DNA from: Propionivibrio sp.
GTDB lineage: Bacteria > Pseudomonadota > Gammaproteobacteria > Burkholderiales > Rhodocyclaceae
DNA: 42,711 nt
Reading direction: 5' to 3'
Assembly: GCA_029975435.1 (NCBI GenBank)
Contig: JARKPC010000014.1
Span: 1 to 42,711 of the forward strand
The notes beneath the pieces are model-generated. The model was given only the letters and a program-made list of their open reading frames with translations, was not told the DNA's origin and made no database searches. The translations under genes and the position numbers were made by a program. Of the stretch, positions 16,090-24,759 are shown in pieces (within the stretch, counting starts at the first letter, position 1; the number at the start of each line of letters is the position of its first letter).

Positions 16090-16998
16090 ATGATCCGTAT
16101 CGACGACCTTGAGGTTTTCGTCAATGCCGCACGCTCGGGAAGTTTCTCCGCCGCCGCGCGCGGACTCGACATCACCCCGGCCTGGGCGAGCGGAGCCGTC
16201 CAGCGGCTGGAGCGCGAACTGGGGTCGCGCCTGTTTGTCCGTTCGACGCGAAAGATGAGGCTCTCGGAAGAAGGGGAGCGCTACTTGCCGCATGCCCAGG
16301 CGGTACTGGCGGCAGTTGCCGAAGGACGCCAGTCGCTGGTGCGGCCGGACGCGGAGATCGCCGGCCCGCTCAGGCTTTCGATGCCGTCCGATCTCGGGCG
16401 CAACATCGTGTTGCCGTGGCTGGACGAATTTCAGCGCCTTTATCCCAAGATCACGCTGCACTTGCGCGTGAGCGATCAGATGGCGGACTTTTTCCAGCAG
16501 GCGCTGGATGCGGGCTTGCGCTATGGACAGCTTTCCGACTCAAGCCTGGTTTCTCTTCCGATCGCGCCAGGCAACCGGAGAGTCTTGTGCGCATCGCCCG
16601 CGTATGTCGCGCGTCATGGCCGGCCGCGGACGCCGGACGATCTTTCAACGCACAATTGCCTGCGCTACGTCCTCAAGGATCAGACCTACGAGCGCTGGAG
16701 GTTTCATTTGCCGGAGGGCGCGATAACCGTTTCCGTCAAAGGCGACCGGCTCAGCGACGACGCCGAACTGGTGCGCCGGTGGGCGGTCGCCGGACTGGGC
16801 GTGGCGTACAAATCGCGGATCGACATTTGGCCGGATCTGCAAGCGGGAAGGCTGGTGGAGCTGTTTCCGCCACAGTACGGCGATCCCGTACCGCTGCAGC
16901 TGATCGCCGCGCACCGCACTTCGATTTCGCCGGTGATTCAGCGGTTGCGGGGCTTTCTGGTTGAGAAGGTCGAAGCGCTAATGGATAGTCCGAGGTGA
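16090..16998 (+). CDS. LysR-family regulator divergent from the MDR/OYE operon
   Basis: A 302-residue LTTR. The HTH is at residues about 3-62 (IDDLEVFVNAARSGSFSAAA, then GAVQRLERELGSRLFVRSTR), with the effector domain from about 90 (GPLRLSMPSDLGRNIVLPWL, VRRWAVAGLGVAYKSRIDIW). It belongs to the CrgA/DsdC-like LTTRs often seen divergent from oxidoreductase genes. It likely senses an electrophile or quinone and switches on the adjacent MDR and Old Yellow Enzyme genes. No clear ribosome site precedes ATG 16090, but residues from here match the family start. The gene ends facing cysK with a strong terminator between. Confidence 0.9.
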   Translation: MIRIDDLEVFVNAARSGSFSAAARGLDITPAWASGAVQRLERELGSRLFVRSTRKMRLSEEGERYLPHAQAVLAAVAEGRQSLVRPDAEIAGPLRLSMPSDLGRNIVLPWLDEFQRLYPKITLHLRVSDQMADFFQQALDAGLRYGQLSDSSLVSLPIAPGNRRVLCASPAYVARHGRPRTPDDLSTHNCLRYVLKDQTYERWRFHLPEGAITVSVKGDRLSDDAELVRRWAVAGLGVAYKSRIDIWPDLQAGRLVELFPPQYGDPVPLQLIAAHRTSISPVIQRLRGFLVEKVEALMDSPR

Positions 16999-17005
16999 TA
17001 CGAGG

Positions 17006-17039
17006 TCCGGAGAAGCACGAGAATCAGCACTTCTCCGGA
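17006..17039. terminator. Bidirectional terminator between lysR and cysK
   Basis: TCCGGAGAAG (17006-17015) is perfectly complementary to CTTCTCCGGA (17030-17039), 14-base loop. It lies between convergent genes. No long T-run is present on either side. Confidence 0.6.
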
Positions 17040-17046
17040 ATGCCCG

Positions 17047-17979
17047 TCAGTCGACGAGTCCGGCGAACAGCGGCGTGGACAGATAACGTTCGCCGAACGA
17101 TGGGATGATGACCACGATCAGCTTGCCGGCGTTCTCCGGGCGCTTGGCGACCTCGATGGCTGCCCACAGCGCGGCGCCGGAAGAAATGCCGACCAGCAGA
17201 CCTTCCTTTTGAGCGGCGGCGCGCGCCGTGGCGAAGGCATCGTCGGCCTTGACCCGCACGACCTCGTCGTAGATCCGGGTGTTCAACACATCCGGTACGA
17301 AGCCGGCGCCGATGCCCTGGATCGGGTGCGGTCCTTTGGTTCCGCCGGAGAGCACTGGCGAAGCGTCCGGCTCGACGGCAATGGCCTGGAACGATGGCTT
17401 ACGCGACTTGATGACTTCGCCGACACCGGTGATCGTCCCGCCGGTACCGACGCCCGAAATCAGGATGTCTACCTTTCCGTCCGTATCGCGCCAGATTTCC
17501 TCGGCCGTCGTTTTGCGGTGAATCTCGGGGTTGGCGGGGTTCTTAAACTGCTGCAGCAGCAGGTAGCGCGGGTCCGACGCGGCCAGCTCCTCGGCCTTCC
17601 TGATCGCCCCGCCCATGCCGTCCGGGCCGGGGGTCAGGATCAGTTCAGCGCCATAGCCGCGCAACAGGGCACGGCGTTCCTTGCTCATCGTTTCCGGCAT
17701 GGTCAGCACGATCTTGTAGCCGCGTGCGGCGGCGACCATCGCAAGAGCGATGCCGGTATTGCCGCTGGTCGGCTCGACCAGGATGGTATCGGGCTTGATC
17801 AGCCCGGCTTTTTCGGCGGCGCTGATCATGGCCTCGCCGATCCGGTCCTTGACACTGTGCGCCGGGTTGAAGTACTCGAGCTTGGCGGCGATGGTGGCGA
17901 CGGCGCCTTCGGCGATGCGGTTGATGCGCACGAGCGGGGTGTTGCCGATGAGATCGGCGACGCTGTTGGCGATGTTCAT
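17047..17979 (-). CDS. cysK: Cysteine synthase A (O-acetylserine sulfhydrylase)
   Basis: A 310-residue PLP enzyme making cysteine from O-acetylserine and sulfide. Landmarks: [12 protein letters not shown] (10-21), the PLP lysine K44 in HSVKDR, the substrate loop TSGNTG (71-76), the phosphate-binding [10 protein letters not shown], and [11 protein letters not shown] near the C-terminus. [10 protein letters not shown] matches the CysK/CysE interaction region of class A enzymes. The start ATG 17979 has AGGAGA six bases upstream; an upstream in-frame ATG at 18051 would add an atypical basic tail and is rejected. It is 197 bases downstream of an FMN dehydrogenase gene on the same strand. Confidence 0.94.
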   Translation of the reverse strand: MNIANSVADLIGNTPLVRINRIAEGAVATIAAKLEYFNPAHSVKDRIGEAMISAAEKAGLIKPDTILVEPTSGNTGIALAMVAAARGYKIVLTMPETMSKERRALLRGYGAELILTPGPDGMGGAIRKAEELAASDPRYLLLQQFKNPANPEIHRKTTAEEIWRDTDGKVDILISGVGTGGTITGVGEVIKSRKPSFQAIAVEPDASPVLSGGTKGPHPIQGIGAGFVPDVLNTRIYDEVVRVKADDAFATARAAAQKEGLLVGISSGAALWAAIEVAKRPENAGKLIVVIIPSFGERYLSTPLFAGLVD

Positions 17980-18058
17980 GGCGTGTCTCCTGTCTGGTTT
18001 TCGGGAGTCGGCCGGAGAACTTTTCATTGCATTGTCATTCTGCGACAGCAATCGACAA

Positions 18059-18119
18059 AAGTCGTTCAGGCCGGCGATGCTGGCAATCTACCAGTGCGTG
18101 GACAGCCTTTGAACGACTT
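18059..18119. repeat. 10-base inverted repeat upstream of cysK
   Basis: AAGTCGTTCA (18059-18068) and TGAACGACTT (18110-18119) are perfect inverted copies separated by 41 bases. They lie in the 197-base gap between the FMN dehydrogenase gene and cysK. They could be two half-sites for a regulator or the base of a long stem; no known CysB site was recognised. Confidence 0.4.
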
Positions 18120-18176
18120 AATTTCTATATCTATATCGCCATAACGAATATGGAGAAGGTGTGGGTGTTCTTTTGG

Positions 18177-19352
18177 TTATATCGAGGCGGGGTTGGTTCG
18201 CAGATGCCGGCGTTCCAGTTCGGCAATCGAGGTTACGCCCAGTTGTCCGAGGGTGCGATCGAGTTCCGATCCGAGAATGCCCAGAGCCTTGTCAATGCCG
18301 GGTCTCCCGGAAGCGGCGGCACCATAGAGCAGGGCGCGGCCTGCCATGACGGCATCAGCGCCGAGCGCCAGGGCCTTGGCGATGTCCGTGCCGCGCCGGA
18401 AGCCGCTGTCGATGAAGATTTCCAGGTCGGGGCACGCGTCGCGGATCTCGGCCAGCGCTTCCATCGGTGAGATGGTGCCATCCAGTTGCCGTCCGCCGTG
18501 GTTGGTGAGGACGACGGCGTCGGCGCCGAGGGCGGTTGTCTGTCGGGCGTCGGCGGCATGGAGGATGCCCTTGACGACCAGTTTGCCGCGCCAGTGTTCA
18601 CGCAGGAAACGCAGGTCGTTCCAGTTGATGCCGGCATCGAGCCGGGTGACGATGAATGCCGCGCCACGACCGCTGGCCCGGTCCTCCTCCGAAAAATAGC
18701 CCGCGAGATTGCCGAACCCGGGAACGCCGCGTCCGCGTCCGATGACGTCGAGCGCCCACCCGGGATGGCAGGCGGTGTTCAGCATGGACTTCAGGGTCAA
18801 TTTCATCGGTGCGCGGAAGTGGCGGCGTTCGCTTTCGCGATTGCCGAAATGCGCGCAGTCGGTGGTGAATACCAGCGCCTCGCACCCGGCAGCCTCTGCA
18901 CGTTTGAGCAGGTCGCGCGTGATAGCCCGATCCTTGAGCATGTAGAGCTGAAACCAGAAGCGACAGCCGGGTGCTTCCCGTGCAATTTCCTCGATGGACG
19001 CGCTGGACATCGTGCTCAAGGCAAATGGAATGCCGGCGTCGCGCGCGGCCTGTGCCAGCAGGATGTCGGCGTGATGGCACAGCATGCCGTTGAACCCCGT
19101 CGGCGCGACGATCAAGGGCATTCGGGCTGGTGCGCCGAGGATGCGGGTCTGCAGCGAGCGCTGCGAGGCGTCGACCAGCGTATCCGGCACGAAGCGCCAG
19201 CGATCGAAGATGCGACGGTTCCATTGCAGCGTGGCATGGTCTTCCGCGCCGCTTTCCAGGTAGGCGAGGGCAAAGCCCGGCACGCGGCGATGGGCGAGTT
19301 GGCGCAGATCCTCGATGTTCAGCGCCTTGTCCAGTCGGGAGCGGATGGTCAT
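18177..19352 (-). CDS. FMN-dependent alpha-hydroxy-acid dehydrogenase (LldD/MdlB-like)
   Basis: A 391-residue member of the lactate/mandelate/glycolate oxidase family, oxidising a 2-hydroxy acid to the 2-oxo acid with FMN. Landmarks: YLESGAEDHATLQWNR, APTGFNGMLCHHAD (84-96), FQLYMLKDR, TTDCAHFGNRE where most relatives have TVD, K261 in VVKGI, and the catalytic His285 with Arg288 in NHGGRQLDG, then FIDSGFRRGTDIAKALALGADAV split across the phosphate site. It has no N-terminal membrane extension. The substrate is not decidable. It is divergent from trhA. The start ATG 19352 follows a purine-rich stretch. Distance to cysK argues against tight coupling. Confidence 0.88.
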   Translation of the reverse strand: MTIRSRLDKALNIEDLRQLAHRRVPGFALAYLESGAEDHATLQWNRRIFDRWRFVPDTLVDASQRSLQTRILGAPARMPLIVAPTGFNGMLCHHADILLAQAARDAGIPFALSTMSSASIEEIAREAPGCRFWFQLYMLKDRAITRDLLKRAEAAGCEALVFTTDCAHFGNRESERRHFRAPMKLTLKSMLNTACHPGWALDVIGRGRGVPGFGNLAGYFSEEDRASGRGAAFIVTRLDAGINWNDLRFLREHWRGKLVVKGILHAADARQTTALGADAVVLTNHGGRQLDGTISPMEALAEIRDACPDLEIFIDSGFRRGTDIAKALALGADAVMAGRALLYGAAASGRPGIDKALGILGSELDRTLGQLGVTSIAELERRHLRTNPASI

Positions 19353-19459
19353 GGGGAGTTTCTGGTCATGGGATGGCGGCGATTCTACCCGGAATCACGA
19401 TGCCGCTCTGATCGTGCCAGCCGCTCGATGACGCTCACGAGCGTGGGATGGGCCGAAAC

Positions 19460-19488
19460 TTGCGCATTTTCGCCCAAGGCGTATATAT
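19460..19488 (+). promoter_or_regulatory. Promoter of the trhA operon
   Basis: -35 TTGCGC (19460-19465) and -10 TATATA or ATATAT (19482-19488) with 16 to 17 bases between, about 30 bases before ATG 19516. Confidence 0.5.
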
Positions 19489-19515
19489 GAAGACTACACC
19501 GTCCAGAGGGAACCC

Positions 19516-20133
19516 ATGTATTACGGAGAACGATTCAACGCGTGGACGCATTTCATCGGCGCCTTGTTGGCGTGCGCCGGTGCCGTCTGGCTGCTGGTGT
19601 CCGCGGCGGCGAGCGGGGATGCCTGGAAAGTCGTCAGCATCGCGGTCTATGGTGCGACGCTGATAGCGCTGTATGGCGCGTCCACGGTGTATCACAGCGT
19701 TCGCGGGCGGGCCAAGGCGGTCTTGCGGAAACTGGATCACCTGTCGATCTACCTGCTGATCGCCGGTACCTATACGCCGTTCTGCCTGATTACCCTGCGC
19801 GGGCCGTGGGGGTGGTCCCTGTTCGGCATCGTCTGGGGACTAGCCGCGCTCGGCATGGCGCTGGAGATCAAGCCCGTATCCGAGGCCCGTGTGCTGCCGG
19901 TGGTGATCTACGCGGTCATGGGGTGGATCGTCATCGTGGCTATCAAACCGCTGCTCGATCGCTTGGGTACGGCGGGGGTTCTCTGGTTGGCGGCGGGAGG
20001 AGCGGCTTACACGCTCGGAATCGTGTTCTATGCTTTCGACAAGCGTTTTCGCCACTGGCACGGTATCTGGCACCTGTTCGTCATCGCCGGCAGCGTGCTG
20101 CATTTCGTGGCGATTTCCTTGCATGTGCTATGA
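19516..20133 (+). CDS. trhA: TrhA/hemolysin III-family membrane protein (PAQR superfamily)
   Basis: A 205-residue inner-membrane protein with seven predicted membrane segments. Family signatures: ERFNAWTHFIGALLA at the N-terminus with His12, YGASTVYHSV at about residues 53-62, LDHLSIYLLIAGTYTPF (74-90), and HGIWHLFVIAGSVLHF at the end carrying the metal-binding His pair. Members are linked to hemolysis and to membrane energetics or fluidity; the precise activity here is not shown. AGAGGGAA precedes ATG 19516. Its last codons overlap the following hydrolase gene by 11 bases, so the genes are probably cotranscribed. Confidence 0.9.
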   Translation: MYYGERFNAWTHFIGALLACAGAVWLLVSAAASGDAWKVVSIAVYGATLIALYGASTVYHSVRGRAKAVLRKLDHLSIYLLIAGTYTPFCLITLRGPWGWSLFGIVWGLAALGMALEIKPVSEARVLPVVIYAVMGWIVIVAIKPLLDRLGTAGVLWLAAGGAAYTLGIVFYAFDKRFRHWHGIWHLFVIAGSVLHFVAISLHVL

Positions 20134-20998
20134 CGCCGGGGCGAAAAGAGATGGCCTCAGATTTGCGCGGCCCGTCTTTTTCGCCTTGACTGTCGTTCTT
20201 CTGTTCGTGGCGTATATCACCGTGTTCCAGGATCGCCTGATCTACTTTCCCGAGAATCAGCCGCTCGCGGCCATGATCGCCGATGCCCGCGAAAGCCGTC
20301 TGCGTCCCTGGCCCGAGGAAGGAGAATACCGAGGGCTTCTGCGCGAACCGGTTGGGCCCGTTCGCGCAACGGTGGTGCTGTTTCATGGGAATGCCGGACA
20401 CGCCGGGCATCGTGCCTGGTATGCGGACGAACTTGGCCGCTTTGGCTTGCGCGTGGTTCTGGCCGAGTATCCGGCTTACGGGGCGCGCACCGGCGAACTG
20501 GGCGAAACCGCACTGGTCGCCGACGCAGCCGAGACGCTTGCCCTGGCCCGGCGCCAGTTTGGGGAGCCGCTGTTGCTCGCCGGCGAATCGCTGGGTGCCG
20601 GGGTTGCCGCTGCCGTGGCGACATCGGCCGACATCGCTGCCGTTCTGTTGATCACGCCGTGGGACAGCATCGAGAGCGTCGCGCGCCACCATTACCCCTG
20701 GCTTCCAGCAGGCTGGCTGCTGCGCGACCGTTACGACAGCGTCGCGAATCTTTCCGCTTACCGCGGGCGCGTGGCCTTGGCCGTTGCCGAGCGCGACAGC
20801 ATCGTGCCGGCGGAACTCGGACGCCGCCTGTTTGCGAGCGTGTCCTCAAGCAAGCGGCTGTGGGTTGTTCCATCTGCCGATCACAACGACTGGATGGGGC
20901 GCGTCGATTCGGCGTGGTGGCAGTCGGTTGTCGACTTTCTGATTTTTGCAGATTCAGGGCGCGTTGCGGAATCTCGCTCCCTGCCAAAGCGCCCATGA
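20123..20998 (+). CDS. Alpha/beta-fold hydrolase with N-terminal membrane anchor
   Basis: A 291-residue hydrolase of the BEM46/YfhR-like type. Residues about 15-33 form one membrane anchor. FQDRLIYFPENQ follows, a typical sequence just after the anchor. The active site is complete: oxyanion loop FHGNAGH (87-93), nucleophile Ser156 in GESLGAG, acid Asp225 in ERDSIVP and His254 in SADHND. Substrate unknown. The start at 20123 lies inside the end of trhA, so translation is probably coupled; a longer frame from 20030 exists but has no family-like sequence. Its stop overlaps the start of the MFS gene (ATGA at 20995-20998). Confidence 0.85.
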   Translation: MCYDAGAKRDGLRFARPVFFALTVVLLFVAYITVFQDRLIYFPENQPLAAMIADARESRLRPWPEEGEYRGLLREPVGPVRATVVLFHGNAGHAGHRAWYADELGRFGLRVVLAEYPAYGARTGELGETALVADAAETLALARRQFGEPLLLAGESLGAGVAAAVATSADIAAVLLITPWDSIESVARHHYPWLPAGWLLRDRYDSVANLSAYRGRVALAVAERDSIVPAELGRRLFASVSSSKRLWVVPSADHNDWMGRVDSAWWQSVVDFLIFADSGRVAESRSLPKRP

Positions 20999-22395
20999 TC
21001 GATCAGGATGGCCTCCCCACACCGACTCGCTACTATGCGATGGTCGTCGTCTTGCTCGGCATCACCATGTCCGTGCTCGACGGCACCATCGTCAACCTGG
21101 CCTTGCCGAGGATTGCCCACGATCTGCAAGCCAGTGCAGCGCATTCGGTCTGGGTCGTCAACGCCTACCAGATCTCGACGTTGGCCTTGCTGCTGCCGCT
21201 GGCCACATTGGGCGACCTCGTGGGATATCGGCGCGTCTATCTGAGCGGGCTGACGCTATTCACGCTCGCCTCGCTCGGGTGCGCCCTGGCGGATTCCCTG
21301 CCCACCCTGGCTGCCGCGCGAGCCATTCAAGGACTGGGATCCGCCGGGATCATGTCGGTCAATCCCGCACTGGTGCGGCTGATCTACCCGAGAAGGCTGC
21401 TGGGCCGCGGTATCGCCATCAATTCCATGGTGGTGGCGGCCGCCGCGGTTGCCGGGCCGTCGGTGGCGGCCGGCATTCTCTCGGTAGCGTCATGGCCGTG
21501 GTTGTTTGCCGTGAACCTGCCGCTCGGTGTGATCGTCGTATGGCTGGGGTTTCGCGCGCTGCCGCGAAATGTGGCGGCACCGGCCGACGGAGTGCGATTG
21601 TCCTGGGTCGACGTCCTGCTCAATGCGCTGATGTTCAGTCTGGTATTTCTGGGCGTCGACGCGCTGGGCGCACAATCCTCGGCATTGGCAGCTCTTCCAG
21701 CCAGAGTCGTGGGGATAACGTTGCTCGGTGTCGGCATTGCGCTTGGAACTATCTATCTTCGCCGTCAGCTGCGTCAGCCGATTCCGATCCTTCCGGTGGA
21801 CCTGCTGCGCATCCCGGTGTTCGCCTTGTCGATGTGCACGTCGATAGCGGCCTTCGCCGCGCAGACTCTGGCGTATATCGCGCTGCCGTTCCTGCTGCTC
21901 GACGGCTATGGCCATACCCCCGTCCAGGCCGGATTGCTGATCACCGCGTGGCCGCTGGCCATCGTCGTCGTTGCCCCGCTCGCGGGCCTTTTGATCGGGC
22001 GCTATCAGGATGGGTTGCTCGGCGGGATCGGCTTGAGCTTCCTGTCGGCGGGCCTGGCGCTGCTCGCCGCCTTGTCGGCAAACCCGTCGAACGTCGACAT
22101 CGTGTGGCGGCTGGCGCTCTGCGGCATTGGTTTCGGGTTGTTCCAGTCGCCCAATAACCACACGATCGTCACAACGGCGCCGCTTCATCGATCCGGCGGC
22201 GCGAGCGGCATGCTGGCCACGGCGCGTCTCACCGGGCAGACCCTCGGCGCGGCGATGATGGCCATCATCTTCAGCTTCACCAATGCCCACGATGGGCGCG
22301 GCCCAAACATTGCGCTGGTGCTGGCCGCCATCCTTGCGGGGTTGGCGGCCGCGTTCAGTACGCTGCGCTTGCGGCATCGCGCCGCGGGGAACTAG
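20995..22395 (+). CDS. MFS exporter, DHA2 (EmrB/QacA) family
   Basis: A 466-residue polytopic membrane protein. LDGTIVNLALPRIAHDL followed by HSVWVVNAYQISTLALL is the DHA2 signature, with motif-A loop LGDLVGYRRVYLSGL and AGPSVAAGILSVASWPWLF as the motif-C region. About 14 hydrophobic segments are visible. A proton-coupled exporter of unknown substrate; no adaptor or outer-membrane partner is present, so it probably acts alone in the inner membrane. ATG 20995 shares ATGA with the hydrolase stop. Its stop codon overlaps the convergent aminotransferase stop by four bases. Confidence 0.9.
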   Translation: MIDQDGLPTPTRYYAMVVVLLGITMSVLDGTIVNLALPRIAHDLQASAAHSVWVVNAYQISTLALLLPLATLGDLVGYRRVYLSGLTLFTLASLGCALADSLPTLAAARAIQGLGSAGIMSVNPALVRLIYPRRLLGRGIAINSMVVAAAAVAGPSVAAGILSVASWPWLFAVNLPLGVIVVWLGFRALPRNVAAPADGVRLSWVDVLLNALMFSLVFLGVDALGAQSSALAALPARVVGITLLGVGIALGTIYLRRQLRQPIPILPVDLLRIPVFALSMCTSIAAFAAQTLAYIALPFLLLDGYGHTPVQAGLLITAWPLAIVVVAPLAGLLIGRYQDGLLGGIGLSFLSAGLALLAALSANPSNVDIVWRLALCGIGFGLFQSPNNHTIVTTAPLHRSGGASGMLATARLTGQTLGAAMMAIIFSFTNAHDGRGPNIALVLAAILAGLAAAFSTLRLRHRAAGN

Positions 22396-23594
22396 CGCAA
22401 ATCCGCTACGGCCTTGGCGATACGGCGACAGCCCTCTTCGATGACTTCGAGACTCGTCGCGATCGACATGCGGAAGTAAGGGGAAAGGCCATAGACCGTA
22501 CCGGCGATGACGGCGACTCCGGCAACTTCCAGCAGATACATCACCGCATCCATGTCGGTTGCGATCTTATTCCCTTCCGGCGTCGTGCGGCCGATCATGC
22601 CCGAGCAATTGACGTACAGGTAGAAGGCGCCGACCGGCGTGCGGCAACTGAGTCCGGGAATCGCGTTGATCAGCCTGAGCGCCAGGTCGCGCCGCTGCTG
22701 GTAGATGGCCACCCAGTCGTTGAGGAAGCTCTGGTCGCCGCGCAGGGCCGCCAACGCCGCCGCCTGGGCGATCGAGCAGGCGTTGGTGACCGACTGCGAT
22801 TGCAGCATATCCAGCGCTGCGATCAGATCGGCCGGCCCGGCCGCCCATCCGATGCGCCAGCCGGTCATGGCATAGGTTTTCGACACGCCGTTGATCACCA
22901 GCGTGCGCGACTTCAATTCCGGCTCAATGGCCACCGGGTGCGGGTTTTCCCGTGAACCGAAACGGATGTGCTCGTAGATGTCGTCGGTCATCAACAGAAC
23001 GTCGGGATGACGCAACAGCACGTCGGCCAGGGCGCGGAATTCCGCGGCGGTGTAGGCTGATCCAGTCGGGTTGGTCGGCGAATTGAGGATCAGCCAGCGC
23101 GTTCGGGGCGTAATCGCCGCTTCCAGCGCCGCGGGCGTCAGTTTGAAATCGTCGGCTTCCGGGCACTGAACGATCACCGGCTCGCCGGAGCAGGCAAGCG
23201 TCATGTCCGGGTAGGAAACCCAGTACGGCGCCGGGACGATCACCTCGTCGCCCGGTTCCAGCGTTACCGACAGCGCGTTGTAGATCGCATGCTTGGCGCC
23301 GATGGTGACGATGATGTCCTTCGCGGTGTAGGACAGGCCGTTCTCGCGCTGGAATTTCTCGGCGATGGCTTCGCGCAGGGCCAGCGTTCCGGCAGCGGGG
23401 GTGTAGCGCGTTTCACCGCGCTCGATGGCTTCGCAGGCGGCGCGGCGGATGTATTCGGGCGTGTCGAAATCCGGTTCGCCAACCACCATGTTGACGATAT
23501 CCCGGCCCGCGCGACGCAAGGCCGCGGCGCGGTCCTGGGCGGCACTGCTCGGCGAGGGTTTGACACGCTGCAGGCGTGAGGCGATGCGGGACAT
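22392..23594 (-). CDS. Aspartate/aromatic-type PLP aminotransferase (class I, subgroup I-gamma)
   Basis: A 400-residue aminotransferase. Landmarks: NMVVGEPDFDTPEYI (35-49), TRYTPAAGTLALREAI, GAKHAIYNAL, NSPTNPTGSAY (171-181), TDDIYEHIRF with the PLP Asp and Tyr, the PLP lysine K239 in GVSKTYAMTGWRIGW, and FRMSIATS with the carboxylate-binding Arg. These fit the I-gamma aspartate or prephenate-type transaminases; the amino acid donor is not certain. It is divergent from the Nac-like regulator, which may control it. Its stop overlaps that of the MFS gene on the other strand. Confidence 0.9.
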   Translation of the reverse strand: MSRIASRLQRVKPSPSSAAQDRAAALRRAGRDIVNMVVGEPDFDTPEYIRRAACEAIERGETRYTPAAGTLALREAIAEKFQRENGLSYTAKDIIVTIGAKHAIYNALSVTLEPGDEVIVPAPYWVSYPDMTLACSGEPVIVQCPEADDFKLTPAALEAAITPRTRWLILNSPTNPTGSAYTAAEFRALADVLLRHPDVLLMTDDIYEHIRFGSRENPHPVAIEPELKSRTLVINGVSKTYAMTGWRIGWAAGPADLIAALDMLQSQSVTNACSIAQAAALAALRGDQSFLNDWVAIYQQRRDLALRLINAIPGLSCRTPVGAFYLYVNCSGMIGRTTPEGNKIATDMDAVMYLLEVAGVAVIAGTVYGLSPYFRMSIATSLEVIEEGCRRIAKAVADLR

Positions 23595-23785
23595 GGAAGA
23601 CTCCTTGTTGGTCGTGAGGTGATCTCCAGATTACGCACAGCATGGTTTTGACGCAAAGATGACTTTCGTCTGGCTGGATAGTGCGTACTTATGAACTCTG
23701 GAAGAGGCGAGGACGTGCTCTCAAATTGACAACCTGCCGGTGCGTACGCATGATCGCGCATGGACATAACGAATCGGAAAGAAGC

Positions 23786-24718
23786 ATGAACCTGCGGCGC
23801 TTGAAATACTTCGTGAAGATCGTCGACATCGGCAGTCTGACCCAGGCTGCCGACGTGCTGCATATCGCCCAGCCGGCGCTCAGCCAGCAGATCGCCACCC
23901 TGGAGGGCGAGTTCCGGCAGCAACTGCTCGTGCGTACCAAGCGCGGCGTGACGCCTACCGAAGCGGGGCAGATCCTCTACCGGCACGCACAGATCATCCT
24001 GCGCCAGTTCGAGCAGGCGCAAAGCGACGTCAACAACACCGGGAAGAGCCTGTCGGGGCAGGTCTCGGTGGGACTGGCGCCGGGGACGGCCGCATCGGCA
24101 CTGGCGCTGCCGCTGCTGAAAGCCGTGCGTGCCCGCCATCCGGCGATCCTGCTCTATCTGAACGAGAATTTCGGCACCATGCTCAGCGAACTGGTCATGA
24201 ACGGGCGCATGGACATGGCTGTTCTGTACGCGGGAAAGAGCGTGGTGCATGGCCTGTCCTTCCGTCCTCTGCTCAAGGAGCAACTGTTCCTGGTGGCGCC
24301 GCGCGGCACCCCGATGCTTTCGCCCGAGATCGAACTGGCGCGGCTGAACGACATGGATCTCCTGCTGCCGCGTCCTTACAACTATCTGCGCAAGTACGTC
24401 GACGAGGCGTTCGCCACCCTGCAACTGACGGCGCATGTGGTCGCCGAAATCGAATCGGCGGCGACATTGTCCGCAGCGGTGGCCTCGGGACTCGGCGCCA
24501 CCATCCTGCCGGAATCGGCGGCGCGCGTCATGGCGGATCCGATCCAGGCCACGATGTGCCGGATCGTCTCGCCGACCATAGAAATACCGTTGGCGCTGTG
24601 CGAATCGGACCACCTGCCGCTGTCCGAACCAGCGCAGGCGGTCAAGGACATCATCCTTGAACTCGTCGAACAGCAGTCGTTCGATTTTGGCATGGACGAC
24701 GGCGCGGCCGAGCATTAA
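23786..24718 (+). CDS. nac: Nac-like LysR regulator of nitrogen assimilation
   Basis: A 310-residue LTTR. From its first residue the sequence matches the enterobacterial nitrogen assimilation control protein closely as I remember it: MNLRRLKYFVKIVDIGSLTQ, HIAQPALSQQIATLEGE, VRTKRGVTPTEAGQIL, QVSVGLAPGTAASALALPLL, and GLGATILPESAA in the effector domain. Nac works downstream of NtrC under nitrogen limitation. ATG 23786 is chosen over an upstream in-frame start at 23681 because the family begins here and AAAGAAG precedes it. No sigma-54 promoter was recognised in the 191-base gap. Neighbours (aminotransferase, 5-oxoprolinase) fit a nitrogen role. Confidence 0.8.
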   Translation: MNLRRLKYFVKIVDIGSLTQAADVLHIAQPALSQQIATLEGEFRQQLLVRTKRGVTPTEAGQILYRHAQIILRQFEQAQSDVNNTGKSLSGQVSVGLAPGTAASALALPLLKAVRARHPAILLYLNENFGTMLSELVMNGRMDMAVLYAGKSVVHGLSFRPLLKEQLFLVAPRGTPMLSPEIELARLNDMDLLLPRPYNYLRKYVDEAFATLQLTAHVVAEIESAATLSAAVASGLGATILPESAARVMADPIQATMCRIVSPTIEIPLALCESDHLPLSEPAQAVKDIILELVEQQSFDFGMDDGAAEH

Positions 24719-24729
24719 AGGACCGCTGG

Positions 24730-24749
24730 ATCCCGGCTTGCGCCGGGAT
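24730..24749. repeat. REP-like palindromic repeat, copy 2
   Basis: ATCCCGGC (24730-24737), loop TTGC, GCCGGGAT (24742-24749), followed by GACGA. Translation on the other strand reads VIPAQAGIQ. It lies between the convergent ends of nac and pxpA, as copy 1 lies between tnaA and its convergent neighbour, and may terminate transcription both ways. Confidence 0.7.
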
Positions 24750-24759
24750 GACGATATCC

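Noticed and set aside
20659-20994. Upstream extension of the MFS exporter
   Set aside because: The added 112 residues overlap the hydrolase gene, are Arg-rich and unlike the family; the ATGA overlap at 20995 gives a natural start.
23681-23785. Upstream extension of the Nac-like regulator
   Set aside because: Nac proteins begin MNLRRLKYF, which coincides with ATG 23786 and its ribosome site.
23595-23785. Sigma-54 promoter ahead of the Nac-like gene
   Set aside because: A GG and GC pair is present near 23673-23686 but at the wrong spacing for the -24/-12 element.
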